Shown here in pieces: positions 20,738 to 30,721 of a stretch of DNA of 64,000 nucleotides. The notes beneath the pieces were generated by a model. That model was not told the origin of the DNA, did not search any database, and saw nothing but the letters and a program-made list of their open reading frames with translations. The stretch is from Batillaria attramentaria (Eukaryota; Mollusca; Gastropoda; Batillariidae): positions 85,001 to 149,000 of the forward strand of contig JACVVK020000546.1 in assembly GCA_018292915.2 (NCBI GenBank), given 5' to 3'. The translations under genes were made by a program, and so were the position numbers. The stretch's first letter is position 1, and each line of letters begins with the position of its first letter.

Positions 20738-20786
20738 GGTTAGGGTTAGGGTTCGGGTTCGGGTTAGGGTTTGGTTAGGGTTTGAA
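20738..20786 (+). repeat. Short interstitial (TTAGGG)-like tract
   Basis: GGTTAGGGTTAGGGTTCGGG with TTCGGG and TTTGGTTAGGG variants, about 7 degenerate units of the animal telomere repeat. Confidence 0.7.
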
Positions 20787-20902
20787 CGCGCTATCGGCCG
20801 TAGCCGTAGCGATTTTTCATGTAGTGCAGGCACACTCAGCCGCGAATTAGACTTTGTGGCTTGCGCGGCTTTAAGCCATAAAAACTGACTCACTCACTCA
20901 CT

Positions 20903-20961
20903 CACGTGTATCAGAATCAATTATTTAGTTCAAAATGTAGCATCTGTGACCATTGTGGTGG
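20903..20961 (+). repeat. Dispersed repeat D2, left part (interrupted)
   Basis: GTATCAGAATCAATTATTTA and TGTGACCATTGTGGTGGCTC match 15927-15985; continues at 21254 after a LINE insertion. Confidence 0.75.
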
Positions 20962-21038
20962 CTCAGTCCTCAGCTTTAAAACGTCCATTAAGACACACCT
21001 GCTTTTAGCACAACAACAATGATGAGTGAATAACAGAC

Positions 21039-21108
<70 letters not shown>

Positions 21109-21220
21109 CTTTTAGCTATTTCAGTGCTTTTTATCTTTCTGGTAGCTTTTAGTTTGTTTTAGTTATTTTACCTCCTCTGTAAGCGCTTAGAGCTCACAGA
21201 GAATAAGCGCAAAGAAATAT

Positions 21221-21253
<33 letters not shown>
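20962..21253 (+). mobile_element. LINE L-A, 5'-truncated 3' end with internal (GT)n
   Basis: Starts in the reverse-transcriptase C-terminus (frame reads GSVLSFKTSIKTHLLLA, with leading residues from the D2 junction), then a (GT)n array at 21042-21106, then a 3' untranslated part CTGTAAGCGCTTAGAGCTCA and AATAAGCGCAAAGAAATATT ending in (ATT)n. It splits a D2 repeat. Being 5'-truncated, it cannot move by itself. Confidence 0.82.
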
Positions 21254-21540
21254 GTGGTTGTAGAAGTGTACAGCGTACTGGGCAGACGACGTTGTTTGGT
21301 TGTGGACTGACGGCGACTAGACAGACAGACGACACTGAATGGTGGCCGTTTTCAGACGCTTAATCTCGTCCCAGTCTGTTCAGGGATAGACGGTATGCTC
21401 AAAGAAAATCGTGTTTCTCTGGTATTAGAAGCCACGACAAAGTCACGAAAACGGTCGCAATGGCCAATTGAAACATCCTTCTGACAAACAGCATTCAAGT
21501 TAGAGTTTTGAAAGCGGCTGTTACTTTATCGTCGGAATAA
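21254..21540 (+). repeat. Dispersed repeat D2, right part
   Basis: AGAAGTGTACAGCGTACTGG, GGCAGACGACGTTGTTTGGT and ACGGTCGCAATGGCCAATTG align with both halves of the 15925-16790 copy. Confidence 0.8.
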
Positions 21541-21844
21541 AGTGTCCTCGGCAAAAGCAGCTGCTGATGTTGGGATTGTTTTGTGTAGACAGTTGTATGA
21601 GTTGGTGGCGTACTAGCTATGTGTTTGATTTGTGAGAAGGTGGAGGAAGACTGACGCGGGGACGTTAGGGTGTTGTGTGGATATTATGTGTTGTATGTCT
21701 AAGAGAGGAAGCTCCGGTCTTTAACAGAAAGATAAACAGAAAGACAGTCCCATAAATAGGACCTCTGCAGCCAAGCGTTGAGAACGTGAACGCCCCAAAT
21801 GGCGACCTCCGCGTAGAGAGAGTTAACCGTCTTGAGCCGATATA
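21541..21844. other. No confident feature
   Basis: Unique sequence; GT-rich short words; no gene supported. Confidence 0.4.
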
Positions 21845-22316
21845 ATTGTGAGGGCGAAGGACACAAATACACAGGGCATCAAAATGCCTATAATATTCCC
21901 TGTTACCTTCAGGCATCATAGTCACCCCTAAAAATGCTTCAATCTAGAACCAGTTACTACCATGAACAGACCATTCAAAGGCACGCACCTGACAGGTTTT
22001 AAAAAAAAATTGAATGTCTCCTTTCCGCTCAGGCCTCACTGAAGGAATGCACGTCTACGTTCTCTTTAGGCAACAGAGGCAGTTCACACAAATCCGCTTG
22101 CCTCACTTATGTCCCACGTCTGTGCAGCTTCACTGGCAGCTTGCCTCTTTTTGTGACCGCCTGCCATGCACCTTGACCTACATAACACAAACATCGCGAA
22201 AATCACGCTTTTTTATGACAACAAAAATCACTACAGACTAGCACACTCGCCAAACAGGGTACCTCAAACAAACACCAAACATGACCCCACGGTCAATTTG
22301 TGTCCTTACGCCTGAT
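21845..22316 (+). repeat. Dispersed repeat D3, right part (about 470 bp)
   Basis: Aligns closely with 50848-51306: GGACACAAATACACAGGGC, AGGCATCATAGTCACCCCTA, GACCATTCAAAGGCACGCAC, CACTACAGACTAGCACACTC and CCCACGGTCAATTTGTGTCC. Short open frames are not conserved between copies. Confidence 0.85.
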
Positions 22317-22730
22317 GCACAGCACATCACTAAGGATCTGCTGTTCAGGAAACCGAAAACAACAAACATACACTTCAAATATATTCTGGGACATTCCTTG
22401 AATGATGGAGCTACTAATATCTGGGTTCTCGCGTTCCCATCGTCGATTACACGTGGACCGTTTCTGCTGGTCTCCCATCATCCAATGGGGGTCAGATTTT
22501 TGTGACGTACATCGCTCTCTAATTTTAGACGTATCTTCTTCAAGTGAACTTCCCGAGTCACGGAAAGTTTGCATCTTGCGATCTTGCATGACTCGAAGAC
22601 ATCTTACTCTCAAGCAACTTCTGATTCAGCCTGCAGCCGTATACCCAAATTACCGCAATGACCGTCGCTCAAAATAGTGGGCATGCAATATTCAAAGAAC
22701 GAGGTGAACGGTCAGAATAGCAAATCAACA
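22317..22730. other. Unassigned, open on both strands
   Basis: About 90 codons are open on each strand (22293-22677). It may be an extension of D3 absent from the other copies. No motif is recognised. Confidence 0.35.
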
Positions 22731-23195
22731 CGGGGTGCAGTCAACATTGGACGTCAGTGTTTCTGGTGCCACTCCGTCCGCTTCAAAAGTGTCCATGATG
22801 CGTTTTTGTTTGTTTAACCTCGGTTACATGCTGGCCCGCTACAAGCCACAAACATATGAACTGTTTATATGTTTTATTGTTCGTTTTTGTTTCTTCTCTT
22901 CTGAATGGTAGAGTGTTGGATTCTCAATGCTCGGGTCGTGAGTTCGAATCCCGCCTGGCCTTTTCCTCGTTGCCCCGTCTTTGATATCACCCTCACGGGG
23001 TGGAAAAGGACGTTAAACTCCCAAACACCCACCCACCCACCTCTTTTTTGTGTACTCCGAGAGACCGGAGTCCCGTTGGAAACACTCGGTGCTAGTCAAA
23101 TTTAAAAATAGAAACACTAGGTGCTACTGCTCGGAAACACTTTTGAAGCGGGAATAGCACCAGAAGCACTCGGGGTCCATTTTGACTGCACCCCG
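22731..23195. mobile_element. MITE M3, full length with about 60-bp TIRs
   Basis: Left end CGGGGTGCAGTCAACATTGG...GCTTCAAAAGTG pairs with the right end (23135-23195), whose complement reads CGGGGTGCAGTCAAAATGGA...GCTTCAAAAGTG. A truncated S2 SINE is inserted inside. The internal word GCACCGAGTGTTTCCAACGG (minus) recurs at 15766. No transposase is present. Confidence 0.75.
22897..23043 (+). mobile_element. SINE S2, 5'-truncated, nested in M3
   Basis: Starts at GAATGGTAGAGTGTTGGATT and runs to the (CACC)n tail; it lacks the first bases of the head. Confidence 0.88.
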
Positions 23196-23199
23196 TTTA

Positions 23200-23240
23200 C
23201 CCCCCCCCCCCCCCCCAAAAAAAAAAAAAAAAAAAAAAGT
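23200..23240. repeat. Poly(C)-poly(A) tract
   Basis: About 17 C directly followed by about 22 A. Confidence 0.9.
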
Positions 23241-23565
23241 TTCAAAACACGCTCAAGAGGACATCGGGGAAAACAAATTGACGTCCATGTTTTGGGGTGA
23301 GACAGACGCCTTGCTCAGGGGGAAAAACAAACACATACAAGGATGTCGCTATTTTATGTCAGTTATTTACGGACACCGACGGGAATCCATCTAGTGCTAA
23401 TACGCTGTTTCTATAGTCCGTGAACAGGGCTTTTTAGTCACAAATATGGGAGTAGATTTGTTTTGTCCGTTGAAAGCACATTTTAAAAGATTGTTTTCGG
23501 CCCATAAAGCGTTCTGAACTGGTTTCGTGGTCCCTAGCAACACGCCACATTGACACTGGGGCCCC

Positions 23566-23794
23566 GAACTAAACTAGCTCTAGGGTTAAATTTTCTGTTG
23601 TTTTTTTTTGTTTTAAATCAGGAAGCGGGTCCATTCCACCATGGTGGCTAAGCCGTTACAGAAGGATTTTTGTCTGTCTTTGTTCGCTTCCTTTTTTTAT
23701 TTTATTTAAATCTGTCTTGGGGTTTCTTTTGTCCTAGTCTGGGTTAGGCCAATAGCCATGGGTTAAATTAATCCCGAGTTCTACATACGGGCCC
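23566..23794 (-). mobile_element. MITE M1, truncated, reverse orientation
   Basis: Right terminus TTCTACATACGGGCCC and internal CTAGGGTTAAATTTTCTGTT correspond to the complement of the complete copy at 41597-41873. Confidence 0.78.
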
Positions 23795-23860
23795 TGCAGG
23801 CGTTGTACCACAGGTAGGGCCTTGGTTCCAGTCCAGTGTTGACTGCAAGTACACGCACGC

Positions 23861-23972
<112 letters not shown>

Positions 23973-23984
23973 GGCACTCGGTCC

Positions 23985-24100
23985 TGTTTAACGACCGTGC
24001 TAGTTTGTGGTGATTTTTGTTGGCATGAAAAAAGCGTGATTTCCTGAGTTTTGGATCTGTGGGGCAAGGTGCCTGCCAGGGGTGTTCCAACAGGAGGCAA
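23985..24100 (-). repeat. Dispersed repeat D3, fragment
   Basis: TGCTAGTTTGTGGTGATTTT, AAAAAAGCGTGATTT and GCAAGGTGCCTGCCAGG match the complement of 22165-22250. Confidence 0.7.
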
Positions 24101-24439
24101 GCTGCCAGTCAAGCTGGGACAAGGCCGGCAGGGGTCAGGTGAGTGCACGTGAGTGAAGAGGCGTTCCAGGCCAACGCAGAGAGTAGAGTTGGATCACTCC
24201 GATGAGGAGCTGGGAAGAAAGTAGACATTTACAAAAAAAAAAAAAAAAAAAAACTCATGTCAGATGCGTGCCCCTAAAATTTATGGTCTGTGCATGGAAA
24301 TTTCGGTTTCTTGATTGAAACTTTTTTCTTTTTTTTTGTTTGGAGTGGCTATCATGCCTGAGGTTACTAGTTTTGAGCTTTAGCATTTGTAGTCTTCGTC
24401 ATGCTCTTTTTGTTCGGACAAAACATTAGGAAGACAGGA

Positions 24440-24545
24440 AATGTTTGTTGTCTTTTTTTTGGTACTTTATTACCCTTTTCGGGAAATTCAAGCTGCTTCT
24501 CCCGGGGAAAGCGCGTCGCTGCGGCATATAGCGCCACACAGCTAC
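24440..24545 (-). mobile_element. SINE S4, 3' end fragment
   Basis: GTACTTTATTACCCTTTTCG, GGGAAATTCAAGCTGCTTC and GGGGAAAGCGCGTCGCTGCG. Confidence 0.78.
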
Positions 24546-24639
24546 ACAACATTCCCCCCGAATCTTAATTTGGCAGATGACGCACACAGAAACCATTTTC
24601 CGTCGAGGGGAGCTCTGTCTCGGCTGTAAATGGTAAAAA

Positions 24640-24871
24640 AAAGTGTTTTGCGGACACCCAGTGAGACGTGCTAGCATTCATTCATTGTCACGTCACATCA
24701 CGTCACGTCACGTCACGTCACGTGTCCCGTAACCCTGCGGGTGGTAAGGGGCACCACCGACGACTTTGCGACGAGTTTGCTCCACCTCTCTCGGTCCTCT
24801 GCCACTCTCTGGGAAATGCTGACGTTCATCCCCTGTCCACTCGTGGATGTTGTCTTCCCATCTCTTCATGT

Positions 24872-24902
<31 letters not shown>

Positions 24903-24905
24903 TAC
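24640..24905. repeat. Repeat pair block, (CGTCA)n and (TTTA)n
   Basis: TTGCGGACACCCAGTGAGAC at 24649 recurs at 25541 as TTGTGGACGCCCAGTGAGAC. It is followed here by a (CGTCA)n run (24688-24722), a stretch resembling an old element body, and (TTTA)n at 24870-24905. Confidence 0.65.
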
Positions 24906-25271
24906 TCTTTATTAACAAACTGCTCGGGTTATCCCCCCACTCACCCCCACCCCCACGCCCACTCCCGCCTCTCATGGGAGCGCGTCGCCATTCTGCAGCG
25001 CCACCCTTTTTTTTACCCCCTGCATGCATGATGTGATTGTATTCCATTCCGCTTCCCCTCCCCTTTGGGATGGGATCTTTAACGTGCACACTAGATATTT
25101 GTGCGTGCGAGTGTACACGAAGGCGAAACAGGCACCGTAAACGAGTCTGCACGTGATTCTGACTCGATTTGGAAAAGGAAAAATCCCACCACATTCCTGC
25201 CCACCAGGGATTCGAACCAGGCAGCTCAGGGTCCGAAGTCGGATACCTTAACCACTGGACCAAATCCCTGT
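24906..25271 (-). mobile_element. SINE S5, tRNA head, single copy here
   Basis: On the minus strand: head GGTCCAGTGGTTAAGGTATC with B-box TGGTTCGAATCCCTGG, then GGGATTTTTCCTTTTCCAAA, AACGTGCACACTAGATATTT (plus) and GCGCGTCGCCATTCTGCAGC (plus). It shares the GCGCGTCGCC...TGCAGCGCCACCC box with S4, so S4 and S5 have related 3' parts. Confidence 0.82.
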
Positions 25272-25289
25272 TTTCTTCTTATTGTCACA

Positions 25290-25690
25290 TATTGAAAAAA
25301 AAAAAAAAAAAAAAAAAAAGGATCTCACCATCTTGATTTTCTTGTAATTTTCCGGATGCGGAATCACTACACTGTGTAAAAGGAATCAGCCTCTGCTATT
25401 TTGGAAAATTATGACGTATTTTAAACACGCCAAAAAAAAAGGGGAAGGGGAGAAGAAGAAGAAAGAAACCAAGGTTTTTTCAGCAAGCAAACAACACTAA
25501 GGCTCTACAGGGTTAAAAACAAAATACAAAGATAGTATTTTGTGGACGCCCAGTGAGACGCGCTAACATTCATTCACTGTTACCTCTTTCCAAAGGGGAA
25601 TAAACTAGGACCGAATGCAAATAATGTTTTCTGGTCCTTTTCTCGCCCACCATTTCATTTCATTTCATTTTTTTCCGGCGCCGTGTATGT
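25290..25690. other. Poly(A) and unassigned sequence
   Basis: An A-run at 25293-25319; the 25541 copy of the block seen at 24649; otherwise nothing recognised. Confidence 0.5.
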
Positions 25691-25699
25691 CAGTACGTC

Positions 25700-25830
25700 C
25701 GCAGAGTTACCTTTTGATTGTTTGTTGAAGTTATGTCCCATTTGTTTGTGTCCTGAGAAAGGCGAAAGCCGAAACGTTGACCCGTGCCGTCCTTTGTGAA
25801 AGTTAAGTGGTTTCTGTCCCTTTTATGTCG
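25700..25830 (+). mobile_element. Penelope-like element tail, candidate
   Basis: CCTGAGAAAGGCGAAAGCCG followed by AAACGTTGACCCG and an AAGTTAAGTGGTTT-type end. The CTGA..n..GGC-GAAA-GCC-GAAAC arrangement resembles the hammerhead-like core found in terminal repeats of Penelope-like retroelements. No reverse transcriptase or GIY-YIG domain is adjacent. Confidence 0.35.
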
Positions 25831-26340
25831 CTTTTATTTGCTTAACTTGTAACCACTTCGCAGTCATTACCGTTTCCTTTTCTAGGACCGAATGACATCA
25901 TCGCTTTATTAGCTCCACCCAGCTCCAAAAGTAACTCTCAGACATGACCTATACCAAATTTCAGTGACTCTATACGTAAACTGCAACAGATTTCAGTGGC
26001 ATATAATTATACGTCAGCGATTAATCTTGCGGTACCCAAGGGTCCCGCGTACCCATGGTTACAGTTCATAAATGTTGCAAAACAAGCAATATGGCGGCAG
26101 CGTGGCCGGGTCTCTGGTATGCTAGAGGAAATCAAAGGTCGGGTGGCGGAAAAGGCCGGTTTCATAATGTCAGGAAGCCATGATATGGCGAGTGTCTATT
26201 ATGTACCTTCATTATTTGTCCTTTATTGACGCCTACACCACAGACGAGAACGGTGTGCGGGCGTAGAGATAGGATGAAAGTCTGTTTCGTGTATGAAATA
26301 ACAGAAAGCATATTTGTTGTTGGGGTTATCTTTGAGAAGG
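25831..26340. other. Unassigned; possible start codon region at 26096
   Basis: AATATGGCGGCAGCGTGGCC resembles a vertebrate-style ATG/YY1 start region, and GTATGC follows at about 26117, but no coding stretch of length continues from it. Confidence 0.3.
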
Positions 26341-26559
26341 AAAAGGCGTCGTTGAACAACAGCACAACGTTGAATAACAACAACAAACAACCAACCAACC
26401 AACCAACCCAACCAACCACCACCACCACCAGCAACAACATCAACAACATCAACAAGAACATGAACAACCGACAAGCACTCACAAATCCTATCCCCTCACA
26501 AAGGAAAGCTAACACACACACACGCACACGCACACACACACACACACACACACACGGAC

Positions 26560-26614
<55 letters not shown>

Positions 26615-26619
26615 CGTGT

Positions 26620-26650
<31 letters not shown>

Positions 26651-26760
26651 GGGGGGGGGGGAGAGAGAGAGAGAGAGAGAGAGGCGCGCGGGCACCCGGC
26701 TGGTTGTTTGGGAGAAGGGGGGGAAGGGGGGGGGGTTGAAGGAGGTGTTAATGTCCTTTC
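26341..26760. repeat. CAA-rich, (CA)n, (GT)n, poly(G), (GA)n complex
   Basis: CAACAAC/CCAACCAA runs (26350-26470), CA 26513-26555, GT 26566-26632, a run of about 28 G, GA 26662-26682, then further G-runs. Confidence 0.95.
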
Positions 26761-27221
26761 TAAGGAAAAGATTAGAAACGGTATAACAAGACTAGGGTAG
26801 CACGGTGACCTCCAGTAGCGAATCGAACTTACGACCCATACGGCTGTCAAAACAAAGAAAGAAACACACAAACTACTTAGCAGAGTGGAAACAAAAATGG
26901 TCCTAAAACATTCCCTTCATGAGCGGGAAATCAACGTCACGCTATTCCCGGCATCAACGTTCGCGAAAAAAAAAAAAAAAGCCGAGAGGGACCTAATCGG
27001 TTTCCAGTCAATCAGGTGTCCAGGTCGCGAGCTGTGATTGGTGAAGCAAATGTGATTTTGCCTTTGGGAGGTGCATGTCAATTTCCACTTTGTCGCCCCG
27101 ACAGGAGCTGGCAGGACTGAGTAGCGAAGGTAGGCAGGCTGCACTACGTTTTCGCAACAGCTTCGTTTTAAACGGGTCCATTATTACGTAACCGCTTGCA
27201 CACGTAACAAACTAAGATTAC

Positions 27222-27223
<2 letters not shown>
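26761..27223. other. Unassigned; degenerate tRNA-like word on minus strand
   Basis: The complement of 26810-26850 contains GTAAGTTCGATTCGC, a B-box-like word, probably an old SINE. GTGATTGGTGAA near 27032 is an inverted CCAAT. Nothing more is supported. Confidence 0.35.

Positions 27224-27303
<80 letters not shown>
27224..27303. repeat. (TA)n microsatellite
   Basis: About 40 TA units. Confidence 0.98.
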
Positions 27304-27306
<3 letters not shown>

Positions 27307-27477
27307 CAAAGCTTTACTATTTGAAGGCCCAAATATTACGATTTTTAGGTTCACAGATCGTTCTGAGGTTTTTTGGGTGGCTACATGAACAAATACTTGC
27401 ACAGACAGGCTTGCGTTCTGCTGACTGACGCCAAAACGCAGTAGCTGGTGACAGTATGGCTGACACACTCGACCTTG

Positions 27478-27604
27478 CAGCTGAGTTTTCCTCATTTGCA
27501 CGGCCATCAAAGGTCAGCGTGTGGCATTTGGAGCTCTTCTAATCTCTATGAATGATTATTTCGAACGCACAGGCGCAGTCACAAGAACAACAGTTCCAAA
27601 ACAG
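27478..27604 (-). repeat. Dispersed repeat D3, left part
   Basis: Complement of 17752-17880: GTCAGCGTGTGGCATTTGGA, GCTCTTCTAATCTCTATGAA and TTTCGAACGCACAGGCGCAG. Confidence 0.7.
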
Positions 27605-27788
27605 AAGTCTCCAGACCCTGAGGGAAGCGACTTGGCCACAACCAGTCCCCCTGCAACAGAAGCTGTACGGGCCGGTGGAAGAACTCCAGAAGACCACCAG
27701 ATTCATCTCAAGCACCTGTCTCCCAGTGTGATAACGGCGATCGAGAAGAAGATGAAGAAGAAGAATCCCTGTGTAAAACCTAGTAATG
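27605..27788 (+). CDS. Exon-like open block, unrecognised protein
   Basis: The plus frame runs from CCAAAACAG|AAGTCT to AATG|GTAACG and reads, in part, SPDPEGSDLATTSPPATEAV, then TPEDHQIHLKHLSPSVITAI, then EKKMKKKNPCVKPSN. Composition is gene-like (GAG/AAG/CTG/GTG codons, an acidic/proline-rich lead and an amphipathic Lys-rich helix), and coding quality ends at the donor. In phase 0, out phase 1. The acceptor would lie inside a D3 repeat copy, which is unusual and may mean that the exon is part of a mobile element. No family recognised; no neighbouring exon found. Confidence 0.35.
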
Positions 27789-27860
27789 GTAACGATAGCG
27801 CCTTTAAACTAACACACGTACAGCTTCATTGTGTAATGTTTTTGCCTGATATTGTCAGGA

Positions 27861-28127
27861 TCAGGCTAATCCGATGTAGCGACATTTTTTTAAAAAATGC
27901 TGCTTGGGTGAAATGTGTGTTTCTTGTTTGACGATTTGCACTTGCCTCCTCCATTTGATGTGTGTGATTATTCTTGTCTGCAGCAGCCTAGATGCACATT
28001 TACCATCCTTTCCTATGTGTGTTTGTTCTGTGAACTGACGTTCGATTTCTTGACGACAGACGGCGTTCACTGAGTACAGACAAGAAGGCAGGAATAGGAA
28101 TGTAAGCAACAACGGATAAGCAATCAT
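27861..28127 (-). CDS. Small secreted protein candidate (signal peptide), 88 aa
   Basis: The minus-strand ATG has A at -3 and an in-frame stop just upstream. The start, MIAYP then LLLTFLFLPSCLYS then VNA|VC, is a textbook signal peptide: short n-region, about 14 hydrophobic residues and an A-x-A-like VNA cleavage site near residue 23. The mature part is basic and rather hydrophilic, with few cysteines (VCRQEIERQF..., a Cys near 43 and one near 81). Either the frame is complete to the TGA at 27861, or it is a first exon ending at GGAT G|GTAAAT near residue 40 (…HIGKDG). Family unknown; secretion is the only inference. A chance frame with a hydrophobic start is the main alternative. Confidence 0.38.
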   Translation of the reverse strand: MIAYPLLLTFLFLPSCLYSVNAVCRQEIERQFTEQTHIGKDGKCASRLLQTRIITHIKWRRQVQIVKQETHISPKQHFLKKCRYIGLA

Positions 28128-28402
28128 CTTTGTTTATCTTTTTCCCTACATCTTTACATTTCAATCCATTTTTTTCGCGCCAAATTCTCCGCCATGCTTT
28201 TATGTAAATTGGCTCAGATGAGCACGTACATAAGTTTATACTTGCTGTGCTCTCTTACAATGTTATTTACTGTTTGACGGTGATCCTTCAATGAATAATA
28301 ATAAAAAAAATGTTTAAACCAAACGAACGATTTTGATTAAACAAAGAAACAGGGACACGTAAACGCTGGGTAAATTAATTTCAATGACATGTACGAATAT
28401 AT

Positions 28403-28505
28403 GTGTGCATGCATGCATGTATGTATGTATGTATGTATGTATGTATGTATGTATGTATGTATGTATGTATGTATGTATGTATGCATGTATGTATGTATGT
28501 ATTTG
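28403..28505. repeat. (ATGT)n microsatellite
   Basis: About 25 units, with a few GCAT variants at the ends. Confidence 0.97.
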
Positions 28506-28717
28506 TAAGTGTTAATGGCAAGGAACCGAGAAACGGATTACACACTGCACGCACTGATGATTTATAACTGGATCAGACAGTAAAGCAACCAACGCAAAAC
28601 AAAAAAACCAAGACTTTAACTACAGCAAAAGCTACTCACTGAGCTCGCAGAATCCTAGTGTAAAGGACATTGCCCTACGTTCTTTAGAACAAAGGACTGA
28701 TGATGCGCATCGCCAGC
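28506..28717. other. No confident feature
   Basis: Unique AT-rich sequence; nothing recognised. Confidence 0.5.
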
Positions 28718-28734
28718 CAGTCTTATGAATTTTT

Positions 28735-29198
28735 TTTTTTTTTGGTTGTTGTCACGACTGTTTGCCGGCTCCAGTGGTGTTCCTCCCTGGTAATGGGTGG
28801 AATCCACGGAGGGCTCGGAAGCTGGGGCAATTTTTTATTATTATTATGCATGATGATGGAGATGAGGATGATGGTAAGATGAAGCTATGGTCCGTGTGGT
28901 TTGGGACTGCGGGACAGGGCCGCATTCCACGCTTCCTGTCATAAATATCCTGGCATTAACCAGGCCCGGGAACTACGGCACCTGCGGTGCCGGTCGAGTA
29001 ATCAACCACATCATAAGACGTGTCATACCAAGGGAAGCACCCCCAAAGTCGCACCCGTGAAGTGGGTGAAACTCGGCTGTGTGGCAACAGCCTCCCCATT
29101 GGGCCCATAGCACACCCGCTCTGGGTAGGAGCCGACCTAGGTTGGAAAAATCCCGCTTGCCTCGGCTGGGACTCGAACCCGGGTCTCCCGGTCCATAG
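28735..29198 (-). mobile_element. SINE S3, head slightly truncated, with TSD
   Basis: Complement of S3 from a T-run to CCCGGGTCTCCCGGTCCATA. Direct repeats AGTCTTATGAATTT (28720) and AGTCTTGTGAATTT (29200) flank it. Confidence 0.9.
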
Positions 29199-29990
29199 TA
29201 GTCTTGTGAATTTCAGCCTATACTGATTTTATTAGTCGTAGGGCGTACGATATTCTGCCCACACAGTAGCGGAGCCTGACTACCGGGTCTCCCGGTATCG
29301 AACCTCTCCCGACATCCGACACCAGCAAAAGTTTGGCGTGCTGACGGTCCTCCATCCATCTCTCTCTCTCTCTCTCTCTCTCAGAGGCTCTTGGCACAAA
29401 TCACTCCCTCACCTGTAGCCAGGTAGCCAGCGCAGGTACAGCGGCGAACCGCAAACACAATCATTGATCCGCGACCACTCGGAGAGATGTTTGGTGTGCC
29501 TGACTCCGGTCAACAGACCGTGACCTCCTGGATCGATACGTCATTGTTACCTGCTTCAATAATTAACGGGAGGCAATCTCCCGCCAGCTTCCTATTGCAA
29601 GGGGCCGTCACTCTGTTGACCATCCCAATGGCTGTCCCACATGACCCCCCTGGTGCTCTGTTTAGAGGGCGGCTTAGTGATTTTCGTGGTCCGTGGAGTG
29701 CAGGCTGGATATTGGTGCTTGATGCAAATTATGATTACTTGGGCAGGTGCGTGCGTGTGCGTGCGCATGTGCGTGTGCGTGTGCGTGTGCGTGTCTGCTG
29801 TCAGAATTATGTTACATATATTTTTATGAATGTTATACTTCTTCATTGCCCCACCGCACCTCCAAGATTTTACATACAGCCTTTATGTCCTTTTGTTAAG
29901 ACGTTTTCCAGCATGTTTGATTTTAAAATAAGTCTTAGAAGGACAGTCCGTAAGACTGCCTAACGACTGCCAGTATTAAGTAATAGGCAC
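29199..29990. other. Unassigned; open plus-strand stretch 29487-29746
   Basis: From an ATG at 29487 a frame of about 86 codons reaches GGGCAG|GTGCGTG, a fair donor, right before a GTGC/GTGT-rich run. Another overlapping frame is open too. No motif; undecided. Confidence 0.3.
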
Positions 29991-29992
29991 AT

Positions 29993-30122
29993 CATCATCA
30001 TCATTCATCATCATCATCATTCATCATCATCATCATCACTCGGCTCCCTCCTCCCACAGTTTCTCTCTCTCTCTCTGTTGGGCCGAAAAGCCTAAACTAA
30101 ATAAAACATTTGTCATTGTCAT

Positions 30123-30201
<79 letters not shown>

Positions 30202-30230
30202 TCTCTCTCTCTCTCTCTCTGTTTTCTCTG
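29993..30230. repeat. (ATC)n, (CT)n and (GT)n with LINE-like 3' words
   Basis: (ATC/ATT)n at 29993-30040; TTGGGCCGAAAAGCCTAAAC then TAAATAAAACATTTGTCATT looks like a LINE 3' end with a small hairpin; (GT)n 30126-30197 and (CT)n 30200-30220 follow. Confidence 0.85.
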
Positions 30231-30484
30231 CGCCACCCAAGATCTACCCGGCCACAAAACCTCACAAACAACAACACCTCAACACAAATGATCAATATGA
30301 AACGGAAGTTTCAGACCTGGGAAAGGCAGTTTAAAAATAAATCGTCACAATGCCCTCCGGCGTCAAACGTCAATAGCAGTCGCGCTAAAAACCCAGCGAA
30401 AATTATCACGATTTCGCGACACGCCATTCCCAATGCTCTTCGCGGCTAATGTCATTTTCACCTTTTTGGAGCCGGTCTGAGGGG

Positions 30485-30555
30485 GGGTTCCCGGTAGCTC
30501 AGTTTGTGAAGTACTGGTCTCAGGTGCAAGGTTCCGGGTTTCGAGTTTCCACTGA
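30485..30555 (+). mobile_element. Degenerate tRNA-like SINE head
   Basis: TTCCCGGTAGCTCAGTTTGT (A-box-like) and GTTCCGGGTTTCGAGTTTCC (B-box-like) at tRNA spacing; no recognisable body follows. Confidence 0.5.
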
Positions 30556-30721
30556 TTATTGTTGTTGGTTTTTGTTTCTTGTTTGTTCGTTTGTTTGTTT
30601 TGTTTTTTTTAGACACATGGTCGCAGATTTGAATTTTGTCTTATTAACTCAGTTCCTACAAAATAAGTTGGGGGGGGGGGGGGGGTGCACTAGTAGCCTC
30701 ACTAAAAGAAAAAAAAAAGTA

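Noticed and set aside
26090..26125. ATATGGCGGCAGCG as a start codon region
   Set aside because: Only about 30 codons follow, the donor GTATGC is weak and no promoter elements were seen; mentioned only as an unassigned region.
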